Shown here: positions 7,331 to 15,527 of the stretch, in pieces | Layout: the number at the start of each line of letters is the position of its first letter | Numbering within the stretch: position 1 is the first letter of the stretch | Assembly (NCBI GenBank): GCA_020632595.1 | Contig: JACKFF010000024.1 | Span: 1 to 22,960, forward strand | Source of the DNA: Nitrospiraceae bacterium | GTDB lineage: Bacteria > Nitrospirota > Nitrospiria > Nitrospirales > UBA8639 | Length of the DNA stretch: 22,960 bases | Reading direction: 5' to 3' | Translations under genes and position numbers: made by a program | Notes under the pieces: model-generated | The model's database searches: none | The model's input: only the letters and a program-made list of their open reading frames with translations | Told to the model about the DNA's origin: nothing

Positions 7331-8899
7331 TTAAACGAAGGCGTCGGCCGTGACAAAATGGGAAAGAGAACGCGGGGAGGATGTACGCCCCATCAGTTCA
7401 AGGGATCGGTGGTACGTCCTGTTGAAAATCTGATTCAGTCGAGTCAGGGTTTGCTTGGGTGCTTGGGGCGTTCCCACCTCTTTGACCCAATCCACTCCTT
7501 CCAAGGCATCGGTGAAATGCCCGCTATTGTGTCGATAATAATCCTTCCCACTCCGCAAGGTTTCTTCCACAGACCTGAACAAACATGAAAAGTTCCGTAG
7601 GGCGTTCAAGACCTGGGTTTTCCCCTGAATTTGCTCTTGAAGGAAATCTTCGTTTAAATGGTGGTCTTGCAGATACTGGGAAAACCACAGGTGATAATAG
7701 AGGGGAAAGTCCAGTTGCCATTTGAGTTTGAGAAGCTCATAACTGCCCAGTAAGGAATATTGATCTTGATATAAGCCCATATTGGCTTCATACCGAAAAT
7801 GCATGTACTGGTTCAGAGTCTGAGCTAGGCCTTTGAGTGATTGAGGAGAACGCCCTTGTGCGTCATGTTGAATGAGGAGGGTTAAAAAATCGTTCTCTAG
7901 TGCGATAAAATCGGACCCGGGACTATAAAACGGATCCGTAAACGAGGCGGCTTCTCCGGTGAGGCCCCACCCATCCTCACTGAAATACTGGCGGGTGTTG
8001 TACCCGAGTTGCTGATAACTTCCGACGTCCAGCCACTGGGCCGATGCCAATAAGGCCCAAAGGGCTTGGTGTTGTTGAAGGAAGGCCAGAAACCCTGACA
8101 TAGTCTGGATTCGATCTCGCCAGATCATGGATCGTTCTCCCACGACGCCGATGCTGGTCACTCCCCGGCCTAGTGGAATAATCCACATCCAATACCCGGG
8201 ATAACAAAAATGATTGGTGGAAAGATGGCGGGGCGAATGATGGATGCGATCCCTGAACGTTTCGGGTCCCCAGGCATCCAAATCAGCCATGCCGGTACAC
8301 CTTCCCCACACGGCCGATAAAGGATGCGTGGGGCCCGCGACTCGTAAGCGGTGGTGGTGAGCAAGTAGAGAGCGTCGGCCACTGGCATCAATGATCCAAC
8401 GGCACTGTATTTCCTCCACTTGGGAATTTTTTTCCACAAGAAATCGGTGCCGCATGCGGTTCCCGGGCTCGATTCCACATTCTATTCGGGTGACCTTGTA
8501 GCCTCGGTGAATCGATACCCCATTGTTTTGGTTCATCTCGAAAAGATCGGCTTCAAAACGGGAACGGTCAAGTTGAAAGCTAGGATAATGGGGAAATGCG
8601 ACTCCTCCCAGTTCACTCATCTCGGTGAAAGGCGTATCGAGTGTGGGTTGGTCAAAAAAGAACCGTAACCCGTTCTTGGGAAGTTGCTGCTGAGTGAGAT
8701 AATCGGAAAGGCCCAGCCGTCGAACCATATAATTGCTAGCAACCTCTACGGTTGATTCTCCGACTTTGAAAGAAGTATCGAGCTTTTTCTCGAATATTGC
8801 GATGGTGAGGTGGGGAAGGGTTTGTTGGAGTTGTCGCGCCAGAAAGTTTCCAGCTAACCCCCCGCCGATGATGGCAACATCAAACAAGGTCGGGTGCAT
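7331..8899 (-). CDS. Second FAD-dependent halogenase-like oxidoreductase
   Basis: This protein of about 522 residues has a Rossmann motif GGGLAG (12-17), VGES (46-49), the halogenase-type WMWIIP (237-242, WxWxIP) and a GEAASFTDPFYSPG flavin-contact motif. A Lys at residue 75 (LPKNGLRF) falls at the same distance from the N-terminus as in the plus-strand paralogue and as in PrnA (Lys79). It is longer than that paralogue, with about 100 extra C-terminal residues of helical, aromatic-rich character. Genes of this kind are common within aryl polyene and flexirubin operons; the reaction (halogenation, hydroxylation or oxidation) is not settled by sequence. The ATG at 8899 is preferred over a TTG at 8926 and overlaps the exporter gene by 20 nt. 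Confidence 0.85.
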   Translation of the reverse strand: MHPTLFDVAIIGGGLAGNFLARQLQQTLPHLTIAIFEKKLDTSFKVGESTVEVASNYMVRRLGLSDYLTQQQLPKNGLRFFFDQPTLDTPFTEMSELGGVAFPHYPSFQLDRSRFEADLFEMNQNNGVSIHRGYKVTRIECGIEPGNRMRHRFLVEKNSQVEEIQCRWIIDASGRRSLLAHHHRLRVAGPTHPLSAVWGRCTGMADLDAWGPETFRDRIHHSPRHLSTNHFCYPGYWMWIIPLGRGVTSIGVVGERSMIWRDRIQTMSGFLAFLQQHQALWALLASAQWLDVGSYQQLGYNTRQYFSEDGWGLTGEAASFTDPFYSPGSDFIALENDFLTLLIQHDAQGRSPQSLKGLAQTLNQYMHFRYEANMGLYQDQYSLLGSYELLKLKWQLDFPLYYHLWFSQYLQDHHLNEDFLQEQIQGKTQVLNALRNFSCLFRSVEETLRSGKDYYRHNSGHFTDALEGVDWVKEVGTPQAPKQTLTRLNQIFNRTYHRSLELMGRTSSPRSLSHFVTADAFV

Positions 8900-11216
8900 A
8901 CGGTGTTCTACCGAAGGAAAAAGCAACGGTCATGCCCAGACACATTACCGCTCCCCAAAAGGTGGTCAGGCCAATACTATGGAGGACTGGGGTTTGCGAA
9001 AAAGAGAGGAGGCCAAATACGATCAGGGTCGTCACGCTACAGACGAGTACCGACATGGTCGTTCGTGCCCTGTCCGTTAGTTGGTCGTGGGGTTGGAGAA
9101 GAAACAGGGCGTAATCGATTCCTAATCCTGACACTAGCAATAGGGAAGCCAAATGAAATACGGACAGACGCTCATCAAGGGCATGCAAAATCCCTAAAGT
9201 GATAATAAGCGCTCCAGCTACGGGAAATATAACTTTTAACATACCGGAGAATGAGCGGAGGCTGAACCCTAATAGGAGTATGAGCGCAACACCCCCCCAG
9301 GCAAGGTAGGTAAGGATACCATCCCGGTAGGTGAGCAAAATATGGTTCGTCTCTGTTTTTAAATCTAAATAATACACATTTTCTTGGAAATTGTCCCCCT
9401 GATTGAGGTTGAGACCTTCTCGGACGCCTTGCAGCAAGATCAGGCCTATCCACCGTTCCTGAAGAGGATACAACAGAGATGAGATTTTTGACCCTAAGGG
9501 GGTGCCATCGAAGTGACGAGGGGTCAGGGGCGGGAGCTCTTTTGATTGGGACACAGCCTGTCTGAACGCATGGAAGGCTGCAGGACGATAGGGAAGATTT
9601 TTCATCGCTTCCCGAAGTTGGGCCTCTAAGTCGGCGGACTCAGGTAGTTGTTTTTTCCTGTACTCCTGGGTTTTGACACTTGGGAGAAACTTAGCCGCTG
9701 ATTCGAATCCCTGTAGCCGATTTTCTCTCACGAGATGCGCCAGGGACACTCCGAGCTGTTCCTCCCCTTCTAAGACTTGCTGAACAGTGGAACCTGTCAG
9801 TACCAGAAGATGTCTGACGCTCGGGGCTCCAAGTTCTTCCCGTAAATGAGTATCCAGGAGTTTCATCTCCGGTGAAATAGGGCTTAAATTGCCGATATCA
9901 GTTTCCCAAACGGGTTTGGAGGAAAACCCTACGTATCCAATCGAAGTAAGAATCGACAACAAAAATAGTCCACGGGCCCCATTTGCAATCGAGGGAATAT
10001 GCCAAAGGATCTTGGGCTCAATGTTTCCGCATGAGTGGTGATCGAGGAGTGGGGGAAGAACCCATTTCGTCGTAAAAGCGGCAGAAAGAGACCCGATAAT
10101 CGCGAAGAGTCCTAATTGGGACAGGCCGGGAAATTCAGAAAAGAGTAAGGCCCCAAATCCGACGGCAGTCGTCAAGGCTCCCAGTCGGATTGTTGGCCAT
10201 ATCCGGCTCATGGCCGCCCCTGGGGATTCATGAGGGTTCATGTGCGTGAAGAGGTGAATGGGATAGTCAATCGCCACCCCGATCAAGGTTGCTCCAAAAG
10301 CCAGAGTAATTCCATGGAGAGAACCGAAGGCGAAAAATACCGAAAAGCACGCGAGTAGAATGCCCGTTCCTATGGGGATGACACTCAATATCAGAAAAGT
10401 AATAGAACGATACACCAGGAAAAGAAAAATAAGGACCGCGCTAGACCCTAAGACGGTCAACCATAGGGCTTCACTTTGTATAAGAGTTTTGGAATGTACC
10501 GCAAAAAAAGAAGGCCCTGTTTGGAGAAGGGCAAGTGTTGTGGCTCCGGGAATTTTTTCTCGTAAAGAAGCCAAATGCTGAGTGAGAAACCTCTGTACAG
10601 TGTCTTGGAAGTCCAAGTCAAACCCTGAGCCTGTCGTTTCAGTCACTAAATAGGCCAGATCCTCATGGCTGGACAACCACACACCGTTCTCAGTTTTTAA
10701 AGCATGAGATGGGAGAAAGCTTTTGAGCAGGTCAGGGAATTTTTGGGTGGGATCCTCAAGAATCTTCCGTTTGACTTCCAGGGGGAGCAGATTGGCTAAA
10801 TCAGAAATCCTTCGTTCCAGGGCAACTTGAAGAGCCGCGGCCTGAAACTCTAATGGATTAAAGGAAGGACTCAGAAGATATCGGTACCGAAACAGAAGCG
10901 CTTGATCATTTTGCCCGAGGGCCTGTTGTCCATTTCGAACATACGCGAAATGCCCACTTGTCTGCATGGCTTGTGCGAGTTGCATGCTGGCCTGTGCGAG
11001 CACAGGCCGGGAGGCCCCCTTGAGAGCCAATAAGATCATTCGGGAGGTGGGACCTTCCTGAAGCTGGTTCAGGAGGATCTGGTGTGTGAGATTCCCGGAT
11101 TCGGAGAGAAGGGCCGGGAGTTGGGTCTGGATGGGAATGACAGAGAAGGCCACCCCACCTCCCATGGTCAGCAATAGGCTATACAGGAAGAAAAGAATCC
11201 GAGACTTGCGGGTCAC
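8880..11216 (-). CDS. MMPL/RND-family exporter
   Basis: This 778-residue inner-membrane protein has the two-fold RND layout: TM1 (about 5-27), a large periplasmic domain (about 30-240), a block of TM helices (about 245-395), another TM near 415-432, a second periplasmic domain (about 435-645) and a final TM block (650-770). The signature GATLIGVAIDYPIHLFTH and its repeat SGLGIDYALFLL in the second half carry the buried Asp residues used for proton coupling in this family. Exporters of this kind sit in nearly all aryl polyene clusters and are thought to move the polyene lipid across the periplasm. The start is GTG at 11216, overlapping the LolA-like stop by 4 nt. Confidence 0.92.
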   Translation of the reverse strand: MTRKSRILFFLYSLLLTMGGGVAFSVIPIQTQLPALLSESGNLTHQILLNQLQEGPTSRMILLALKGASRPVLAQASMQLAQAMQTSGHFAYVRNGQQALGQNDQALLFRYRYLLSPSFNPLEFQAAALQVALERRISDLANLLPLEVKRKILEDPTQKFPDLLKSFLPSHALKTENGVWLSSHEDLAYLVTETTGSGFDLDFQDTVQRFLTQHLASLREKIPGATTLALLQTGPSFFAVHSKTLIQSEALWLTVLGSSAVLIFLFLVYRSITFLILSVIPIGTGILLACFSVFFAFGSLHGITLAFGATLIGVAIDYPIHLFTHMNPHESPGAAMSRIWPTIRLGALTTAVGFGALLFSEFPGLSQLGLFAIIGSLSAAFTTKWVLPPLLDHHSCGNIEPKILWHIPSIANGARGLFLLSILTSIGYVGFSSKPVWETDIGNLSPISPEMKLLDTHLREELGAPSVRHLLVLTGSTVQQVLEGEEQLGVSLAHLVRENRLQGFESAAKFLPSVKTQEYRKKQLPESADLEAQLREAMKNLPYRPAAFHAFRQAVSQSKELPPLTPRHFDGTPLGSKISSLLYPLQERWIGLILLQGVREGLNLNQGDNFQENVYYLDLKTETNHILLTYRDGILTYLAWGGVALILLLGFSLRSFSGMLKVIFPVAGALIITLGILHALDERLSVFHLASLLLVSGLGIDYALFLLQPHDQLTDRARTTMSVLVCSVTTLIVFGLLSFSQTPVLHSIGLTTFWGAVMCLGMTVAFSFGRTPYAPDLV

Positions 11217-11860
11217 GATTTATCAACGAGAGAGATGACCATACGGGAAGAGTCCCCATTGCGATCCAGGACGTGAATAACATGAATTCGACGGCTTTTC
11301 CCCTGAAACTGGATGCATTCCACTCCTTGGGCCCTGTCCGTGTTCATAGGGCGTAACGTCAAAGTCCAAGCTTGGGCATCCCCTCCCATCTCAGTCTGAA
11401 AATGGCGTTGTAAAAGTTCCAAATCTCCGTTCAATAGGGCACGTAACCCTTGAATGAATGCTGACAGGGAAGGAAAGTCATTCAAGGAAAAAGAGGAGGA
11501 AATCCCCTGATCAGGATTCTCGTAGTACAGCCTATCCTCGTCTGCGCGAAAGCGCTCTTCAAACGGAAAGGTGACATGCTTTTCAAGGGAGAATGGGGGT
11601 GAGAATCTTAAGGTTCCTACCTTATGAACGGGGTTGGTTAAAAGTGGAGAAGTGAACATTTCCTCAAATGCTTCTTCCTGTCGCATACCTTCTGGAAGAA
11701 TCTCTAAAAGTCGTGGAAGGGTCCAGGCCCTATCCTGAAATACCTCAGGGAAAGAGTTGGTTACACAGGCAAGAGATTCCACCGAGGTTGTCAGCAGACT
11801 AAACCAGAGAAGAATTCCGACCGTGCAGGAACTGTTAAGAGTCTTCCTCCCACACATCAT
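11213..11860 (-). CDS. LolA-like outer-membrane lipoprotein carrier family protein
   Basis: This 215-residue exported protein has an N-terminal signal (about 1-31, charged MMCGRKT, hydrophobic core, end near SVESLA). The mature part shows the pattern of cluster-associated LolA-like proteins: KVGTLRFSPPFSLEKHV, FRADEDRLYYE and a C-terminal IHVIHVLDRNGDSSRMVISLVDKS. It probably chaperones a lipidated product in the periplasm between the MMPL exporter and the outer membrane; it is unlikely to be the housekeeping LolA. It overlaps the acyltransferase gene by 26 nt and the exporter gene by 4 nt. The family call rests on pattern and context. Confidence 0.8.
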   Translation of the reverse strand: MMCGRKTLNSSCTVGILLWFSLLTTSVESLACVTNSFPEVFQDRAWTLPRLLEILPEGMRQEEAFEEMFTSPLLTNPVHKVGTLRFSPPFSLEKHVTFPFEERFRADEDRLYYENPDQGISSSFSLNDFPSLSAFIQGLRALLNGDLELLQRHFQTEMGGDAQAWTLTLRPMNTDRAQGVECIQFQGKSRRIHVIHVLDRNGDSSRMVISLVDKS

Positions 11861-12731
11861 AAAAATTAAACCAGTTATGGGGTGCTAGGCGGCAATAATA
11901 TTCTAGCCGACCCACGAACCGTTGCGTCCATTCCTGGAGAGAGGCTTCCCGACGTGACCGGTCTAGGACGACTTGTTCCGAGAACAATTCAAAGAAAATC
12001 TCGTAATGACATCCTCCTCGGTATACCCCGAAAAATAGGATGACGGGCGCTTTGACTAAACTCGCTAATAACATGGGCCCTATAGGAAATGGGGCCAGTT
12101 CTCCTAAAAAACAGCATTGGACAATCTTGTCATTCCTACCATGTCGGTCCCCGAGAATTCCTACCAGTCCACCTCCCTCGACGCAATCCTTGACTTGAAG
12201 CATGGCATCAGGTGCCCCAATCGAAATGATGGATTGACTCATAGAAGGATCCAATTTTTGAAGCACTTCTCCGAGCATCGGAGCTTGGTCCTCTTGCATC
12301 AAGAGTTTGATGGGGACGGAGCGACTGGCCAGCCCGCTGGCACGAACGACTTCAAAGCTTCCCAGATGGGCTCCAAGCAATATACAGCCTTGTCCCCTGT
12401 CTACCCGATCTAATAACAGGTCGGTACCGTGAAAAGTGAGGTGAAACTGCTCATCCTTTCCTACTAATAAGAAGGGACGGTCTAGAATAGTCGAGGCAAA
12501 ATAATGATAGTGTCGAAAAACATCAAGAAGTCCCGCAGGGCGGTTGCAGGCCCTTTCCAGGAATTTTTTGATGGCTTTGGTTTGGGAGGATGAGAACAAA
12601 AGATAATAGAGGCAGATGGGGAAGAGGAGCATTCGAGCAGGGCCTCGGCCTACCCGTAATGCCACCCAGGCCATAAACTGGTAGGCCCAATGGTGTCCTC
12701 GTTCGGGTTGTGTCCGCCATCGGTTACTCAT
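11835..12731 (-). CDS. LpxL/HtrB-like lipid acyltransferase
   Basis: This 298-residue protein resembles lipid A lauroyl/myristoyl acyltransferases. Seen: a hydrophobic N-terminal region (about 30-50), the HxxxxE active-site motif AHLGSFE with His122 and Glu127, GGLVGILGDRHGRN (about 187-200), which matches the second conserved block, and APVILFFGVYRGG. In aryl polyene clusters such enzymes are thought to attach the polyene acyl chain, or another fatty acid, to a lipid anchor on the inner-membrane face. Substrate specificity cannot be read here. Its start overlaps the preceding hot-dog gene by 8 nt. Confidence 0.87.
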   Translation of the reverse strand: MSNRWRTQPERGHHWAYQFMAWVALRVGRGPARMLLFPICLYYLLFSSSQTKAIKKFLERACNRPAGLLDVFRHYHYFASTILDRPFLLVGKDEQFHLTFHGTDLLLDRVDRGQGCILLGAHLGSFEVVRASGLASRSVPIKLLMQEDQAPMLGEVLQKLDPSMSQSIISIGAPDAMLQVKDCVEGGGLVGILGDRHGRNDKIVQCCFLGELAPFPIGPMLLASLVKAPVILFFGVYRGGCHYEIFFELFSEQVVLDRSRREASLQEWTQRFVGRLEYYCRLAPHNWFNFYDVWEEDS

Positions 12732-13053
12732 GCCGGGCCTTGGTGGAGAAGTAAGGGGAATCTTCCTGAAAATGGAATACGCCGCTCACGATCGTTCGTT
12801 TTCCCACAGAACCCTGAAAAAAGACCTCATCAGATTTGGTATTTTCCATACGCACTAACACCATCTCATTGGGACGTAAAGGCGAGTGGAATTTGATCGT
12901 AGGGCTTCCTACACAGGGGGAGGAGCGGTGTTCACGAATAAGACACAAAATCTCTCCAAGAATGACCACCCCTGGCACCACAGGACTTCCGGGGAAATGG
13001 TCTTTGATTGAAGGGTGGGTATCTGGCACCAGAAATGAGTGTTCAAACGTCAT
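12724..13053 (-). CDS. FabZ/FabA-like hot-dog dehydratase, ApeI-like
   Basis: This compact 109-residue hot-dog protein carries HFPGSPVVPGVV, nearly the FabZ active-site block, with His19 and Glu34 as likely catalytic pair. It is shorter than FabZ (about 140-150) but similar to the ApeI-type dehydratases that pair with ApeP. It would take part in dehydration of 3-hydroxyacyl-ACP during polyene extension; a thioesterase role is the main alternative. It starts with ATG 22 nt after the AMP-ligase stop and overlaps the acyltransferase gene by 8 nt. Confidence 0.85.
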   Translation of the reverse strand: MTFEHSFLVPDTHPSIKDHFPGSPVVPGVVILGEILCLIREHRSSPCVGSPTIKFHSPLRPNEMVLVRMENTKSDEVFFQGSVGKRTIVSGVFHFQEDSPYFSTKARHE

Positions 13054-13075
13054 GTGATGAGATAGTCATCCAAAT

Positions 13076-14404
13076 TTAGAGCTGATGTTGTTCCATGAGT
13101 TCCTGCAAATTTTCCCTGGGAAGTTTTCCGGTGGGATTTCTTGGAAGACGGTCCACGAACACTAGGGGACGAGGTAAAAACACGGGGTTCATTTTGGGCC
13201 GGAGTGCAGAAAGGATGTCTTCTGTTTTTAGGCCTGGAGCGACTACGAAGGCTATGAGGCGGGTGACCCTACCATCTCTCTCCTCGGGCATACAGAACAC
13301 TCCGTCTTCTATGCCCTCCACGGAATTTAATTTTTCAGAAAGTTCCTCCAGAGAGGTTCGATGTCCACCGATGTTCACCATGTTGGTTGGGCGGCCTTCT
13401 AGGAAAAATTGATAGGACCCTTCTGGCTGGATAGAGTCGGGTATTGGTACAGGATCTTGAAAATAGGGCGTCTGCACACTATATCCGCGAGTATCAGGGA
13501 TGAGGTGGAGCCCTTCTAATAGGTGCCAGAAGACTTCGGAGCCCGTACGTCTCATGGCAATGGTTCCTGCCTCGGCAAATCCATATATTTCGTATACGCT
13601 TGTCTGAAATTGACCTTCGACTTGGCAAGCTAGTTCTTGGGTGAGGGGTGAGGTGGCGGAAAGAACTCCGACTAGTGGTGGGAGCTGCGTGTGTTCCATG
13701 AGGCATGCTCGAAGATGAACAGGTGTGGAGACCAGAACTCGTTTGGTGGGCAATTGATTCAGCATCGTTCGAATGTCTTCAGGATAGAAAGGCCAACCTG
13801 AATGAAAAGCCCATCCATGTTGAACCGGCAACATAATGGTTCCTTCCAATCCATACATGTGCTGATGGGGGACTGTAGCGAGAAACGTGAGCGGTTGGGA
13901 AGGTGTCCAGCCTAGGCGTTTGGCCGATTTCTTGGCAATTTCTACTAACGATCCCCAAGATTTCATATTGGCACGTGGTTGGCCGGTGCTTCCTGATGTA
14001 AAAGCCATGGCAGCGGCTTGATCGTTGGGAATAGAAATGTCTTGGTAATGCCGTGGAGACACGTGTAAGTTCAAATCAATATGAATTGCCGGTACACCAG
14101 GGATATTATCATCTGAATCTGTTAAACAATACGTTGGTGAATATGAGGAAACCAGGCGTTGAAGGTCTCCTTGAGCTCGGCTGGGAGGAAGAAGAGTCAC
14201 TTGTTTTTTGAGGAGGGCGGCCGCGAAGCCAACCCAAAAATTATATCTGTCCTTGCAGAGGTTGATCACGCAAGGGGCGGCCGGAAGACGATGTTCAATC
14301 TGTTGTAGGTGGGTAAAAAACACCCCGCAGGAAACTGGATTTTTCCCTTTCCATGCGAGAATCGTATCGGAGCTGGAGGGGCCAAGCAATGGTGAAGTGT
14401 CCAC
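13076..14404 (-). CDS. AMP-dependent acyl/aryl-ACP ligase, ApeH-like
   Basis: This 442-residue adenylate-forming enzyme has the P-loop FTSGSTGQPRANMKSW (135-150), a variant A5 motif YEIYGFAEAG and the C-terminal catalytic lysine Lys427 in NPTGKLPREN. It is shorter than typical acyl-CoA synthetases (500 or more) but suits the compact ligases of aryl polyene clusters, which activate an aryl acid and load it on the cluster ACP. Here the likely substrate is 3- or 4-hydroxybenzoate from the nearby chorismatase, which is inference. The start is a GTG at 14404. A 128-nt gap separates it from the ACP gene, the largest gap inside the operon; I saw only a weak 6-bp hairpin in it. Confidence 0.87.
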   Translation of the reverse strand: MDTSPLLGPSSSDTILAWKGKNPVSCGVFFTHLQQIEHRLPAAPCVINLCKDRYNFWVGFAAALLKKQVTLLPPSRAQGDLQRLVSSYSPTYCLTDSDDNIPGVPAIHIDLNLHVSPRHYQDISIPNDQAAAMAFTSGSTGQPRANMKSWGSLVEIAKKSAKRLGWTPSQPLTFLATVPHQHMYGLEGTIMLPVQHGWAFHSGWPFYPEDIRTMLNQLPTKRVLVSTPVHLRACLMEHTQLPPLVGVLSATSPLTQELACQVEGQFQTSVYEIYGFAEAGTIAMRRTGSEVFWHLLEGLHLIPDTRGYSVQTPYFQDPVPIPDSIQPEGSYQFFLEGRPTNMVNIGGHRTSLEELSEKLNSVEGIEDGVFCMPEERDGRVTRLIAFVVAPGLKTEDILSALRPKMNPVFLPRPLVFVDRLPRNPTGKLPRENLQELMEQHQL

Positions 14405-14532
14405 GATTGAGATCCGGTAATATCTATTGGGGAGATATATGCTTCCGAGTAACCTCTGTCAAGGCTTCCTAGGTAAAACCCACGGTTGGAGATAGGCAGA
14501 AAAAGTGGAGGAAAGAAAGGGTGCGAGGCAGG

Positions 14533-14790
14533 TTATTTCGTCCGGTTTTTCTCGATAGCTTCACATAGTGCACGTAAACAGGAAAAAATCACCGCGTTGT
14601 CAGGAGAATCAGATTTCAACTTATACCCGTAATTTTGGTGAATGACGAGGGCTAATTCCAAGGCATCAATACTATCGAGGCCTAACCCTTCACCAAAGAG
14701 GGGTTGTTGAGGATCGATCATGGAGGGATCAATTTTCAGGTTTAATGTAGTTACGATTAACTGTCCCACTTCCGTTTCAAGAGTGGTCAT
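14533..14790 (-). CDS. Acyl carrier protein
   Basis: This 85-residue carrier protein has the phosphopantetheine site GLGLDSIDALEL with Ser40, and the usual short helical layout. It would carry the aryl starter and/or growing polyene chain. It is the only ACP visible in the window, while characterised aryl polyene systems use two. The ATG at 14790 is listed as start, but the only good Shine-Dalgarno (GAGGAGG, 14808-14814) is 17 nt from that ATG and just 8 nt from an in-frame TTG at 14799, which may be the true start (3 residues longer). Confidence 0.9.
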   Translation of the reverse strand: MTTLETEVGQLIVTTLNLKIDPSMIDPQQPLFGEGLGLDSIDALELALVIHQNYGYKLKSDSPDNAVIFSCLRALCEAIEKNRTK

Positions 14791-14807
14791 GTATGTCAAA
14801 AATCCGT

Positions 14808-14814
14808 CCTCCTC
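14808..14814 (-). promoter_or_regulatory. Ribosome binding site of the ACP gene
   Basis: On the minus strand this reads GAGGAGG. Its spacing is 8 nt to a TTG (14799) and 17 nt to the ATG (14790), so it favours the TTG start. Confidence 0.55.
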
Positions 14815-14853
14815 AAAGGGCTGAACCAATTGGTCCTCGTCATTACAATACCC

Positions 14854-14882
14854 ATTTTCTTTGGTTGGTGGTTTCCTGTCAA
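14854..14882 (-). promoter_or_regulatory. Candidate sigma-70 promoter of the polyene operon
   Basis: On the minus strand a perfect -35 box TTGACA (14877-14882) is followed after 17 nt by GAAAAT (14854-14859), a 4/6 match to the -10 box. It lies about 60 nt before the ACP start, in the gap after the broken lipoprotein gene. It is a pattern match only; the operon could also be read from upstream of 15527. Confidence 0.35.
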
Positions 14883-14942
14883 TCCATGACAGTGGAAGAT
14901 CAATGTTTGGTCGATTTTCAATGCCGTCAACTCCGTGGACTT

Positions 14943-15527
14943 TCAGGGCGAGAGGGTGCGAGCAAGATCTTGACGAATGGCATCAAAAATTTTCTTATAA
15001 GCATCAAAAGAGGATTGACGGATAGGCGATTTCATCCCAAAAGCGCCACCCCAGAACATTTTTGCTCCCTGGCGAATTCCGTCCTTGGTATAGGTTTTAT
15101 CGAACAATAAGGAATTAGACCCGTCATAAGCTTGCCCTCAAACCGAAACTAAGGCGTGAAAGTCTGAAAAGTCATAGTGGGTGATATCCATACGTAAGAC
15201 AACCGTTCGTGGGGCCATTGGTCCTTCAGGTTTGGTGGGGCTATGCGAATAAGATTGGAACATTTGGGGAAACTCCACGTCGGCAACCTGTTTAAGCATC
15301 TGCCCAGGGTAGGCGTCCCAGCTATGGGCCGCCCCTGTCATCCAGGAATTGATCGACCTGACTTGGTTCAGTGTTTGAGGCTCGATGATGAGCAGGATGG
15401 ATCGATCTTGTTTTGGGGAGTCGATTTTGTAATCAATGTCCTCAAATGCAATTTGGTGGTGGCAGCCCCACAGTGGGGTGAGGAGGATAAGGCCAAGAAT
15501 CCAAAAGACACGGGGGAACTTCGTCAT
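14943..15527 (-). pseudogene. Lipoprotein gene interrupted by an in-frame TGA
   Basis: The gene begins at ATG 15527 after a GAGGAGAG site and encodes a lipoprotein signal with lipobox LWGC (Cys22). It reads 129 codons to a TGA at 15138-15140. In the same frame it then continues for 64 codons to a TGA at 14943, and this second part looks fully protein-like (for example TYTKDGIRQGAKMFWGGAFG and an amphipathic end AYKKIFDAIRQDLARTL). A single C-to-T change of a CGA Arg codon would explain the stop. A longer upstream frame to 15671 has no good start. The family is unknown to me; it is on the same strand as, and directly upstream of, the polyene operon. It could be a recent nonsense mutation, a sequencing error, or a read-through site. 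A truncated 129-residue lipoprotein would still be made. Confidence 0.7.

Noticed and set aside
8900..8926. TTG start for the second flavoprotein
   Set aside because: It would add nine residues ahead of a normal Rossmann start; the ATG at 8899 fits the family better.
14411..14431. Hairpin ATATCT/AGATAT in the gap before the AMP-ligase gene
   Set aside because: The arms are only 6 bp and AT-rich; not convincing as an attenuator.
15138..15140. TGA as a selenocysteine codon
   Set aside because: The position is in a lipoprotein with no redox motif, no convincing SECIS-like hairpin follows, and CGA-to-TGA is simpler.
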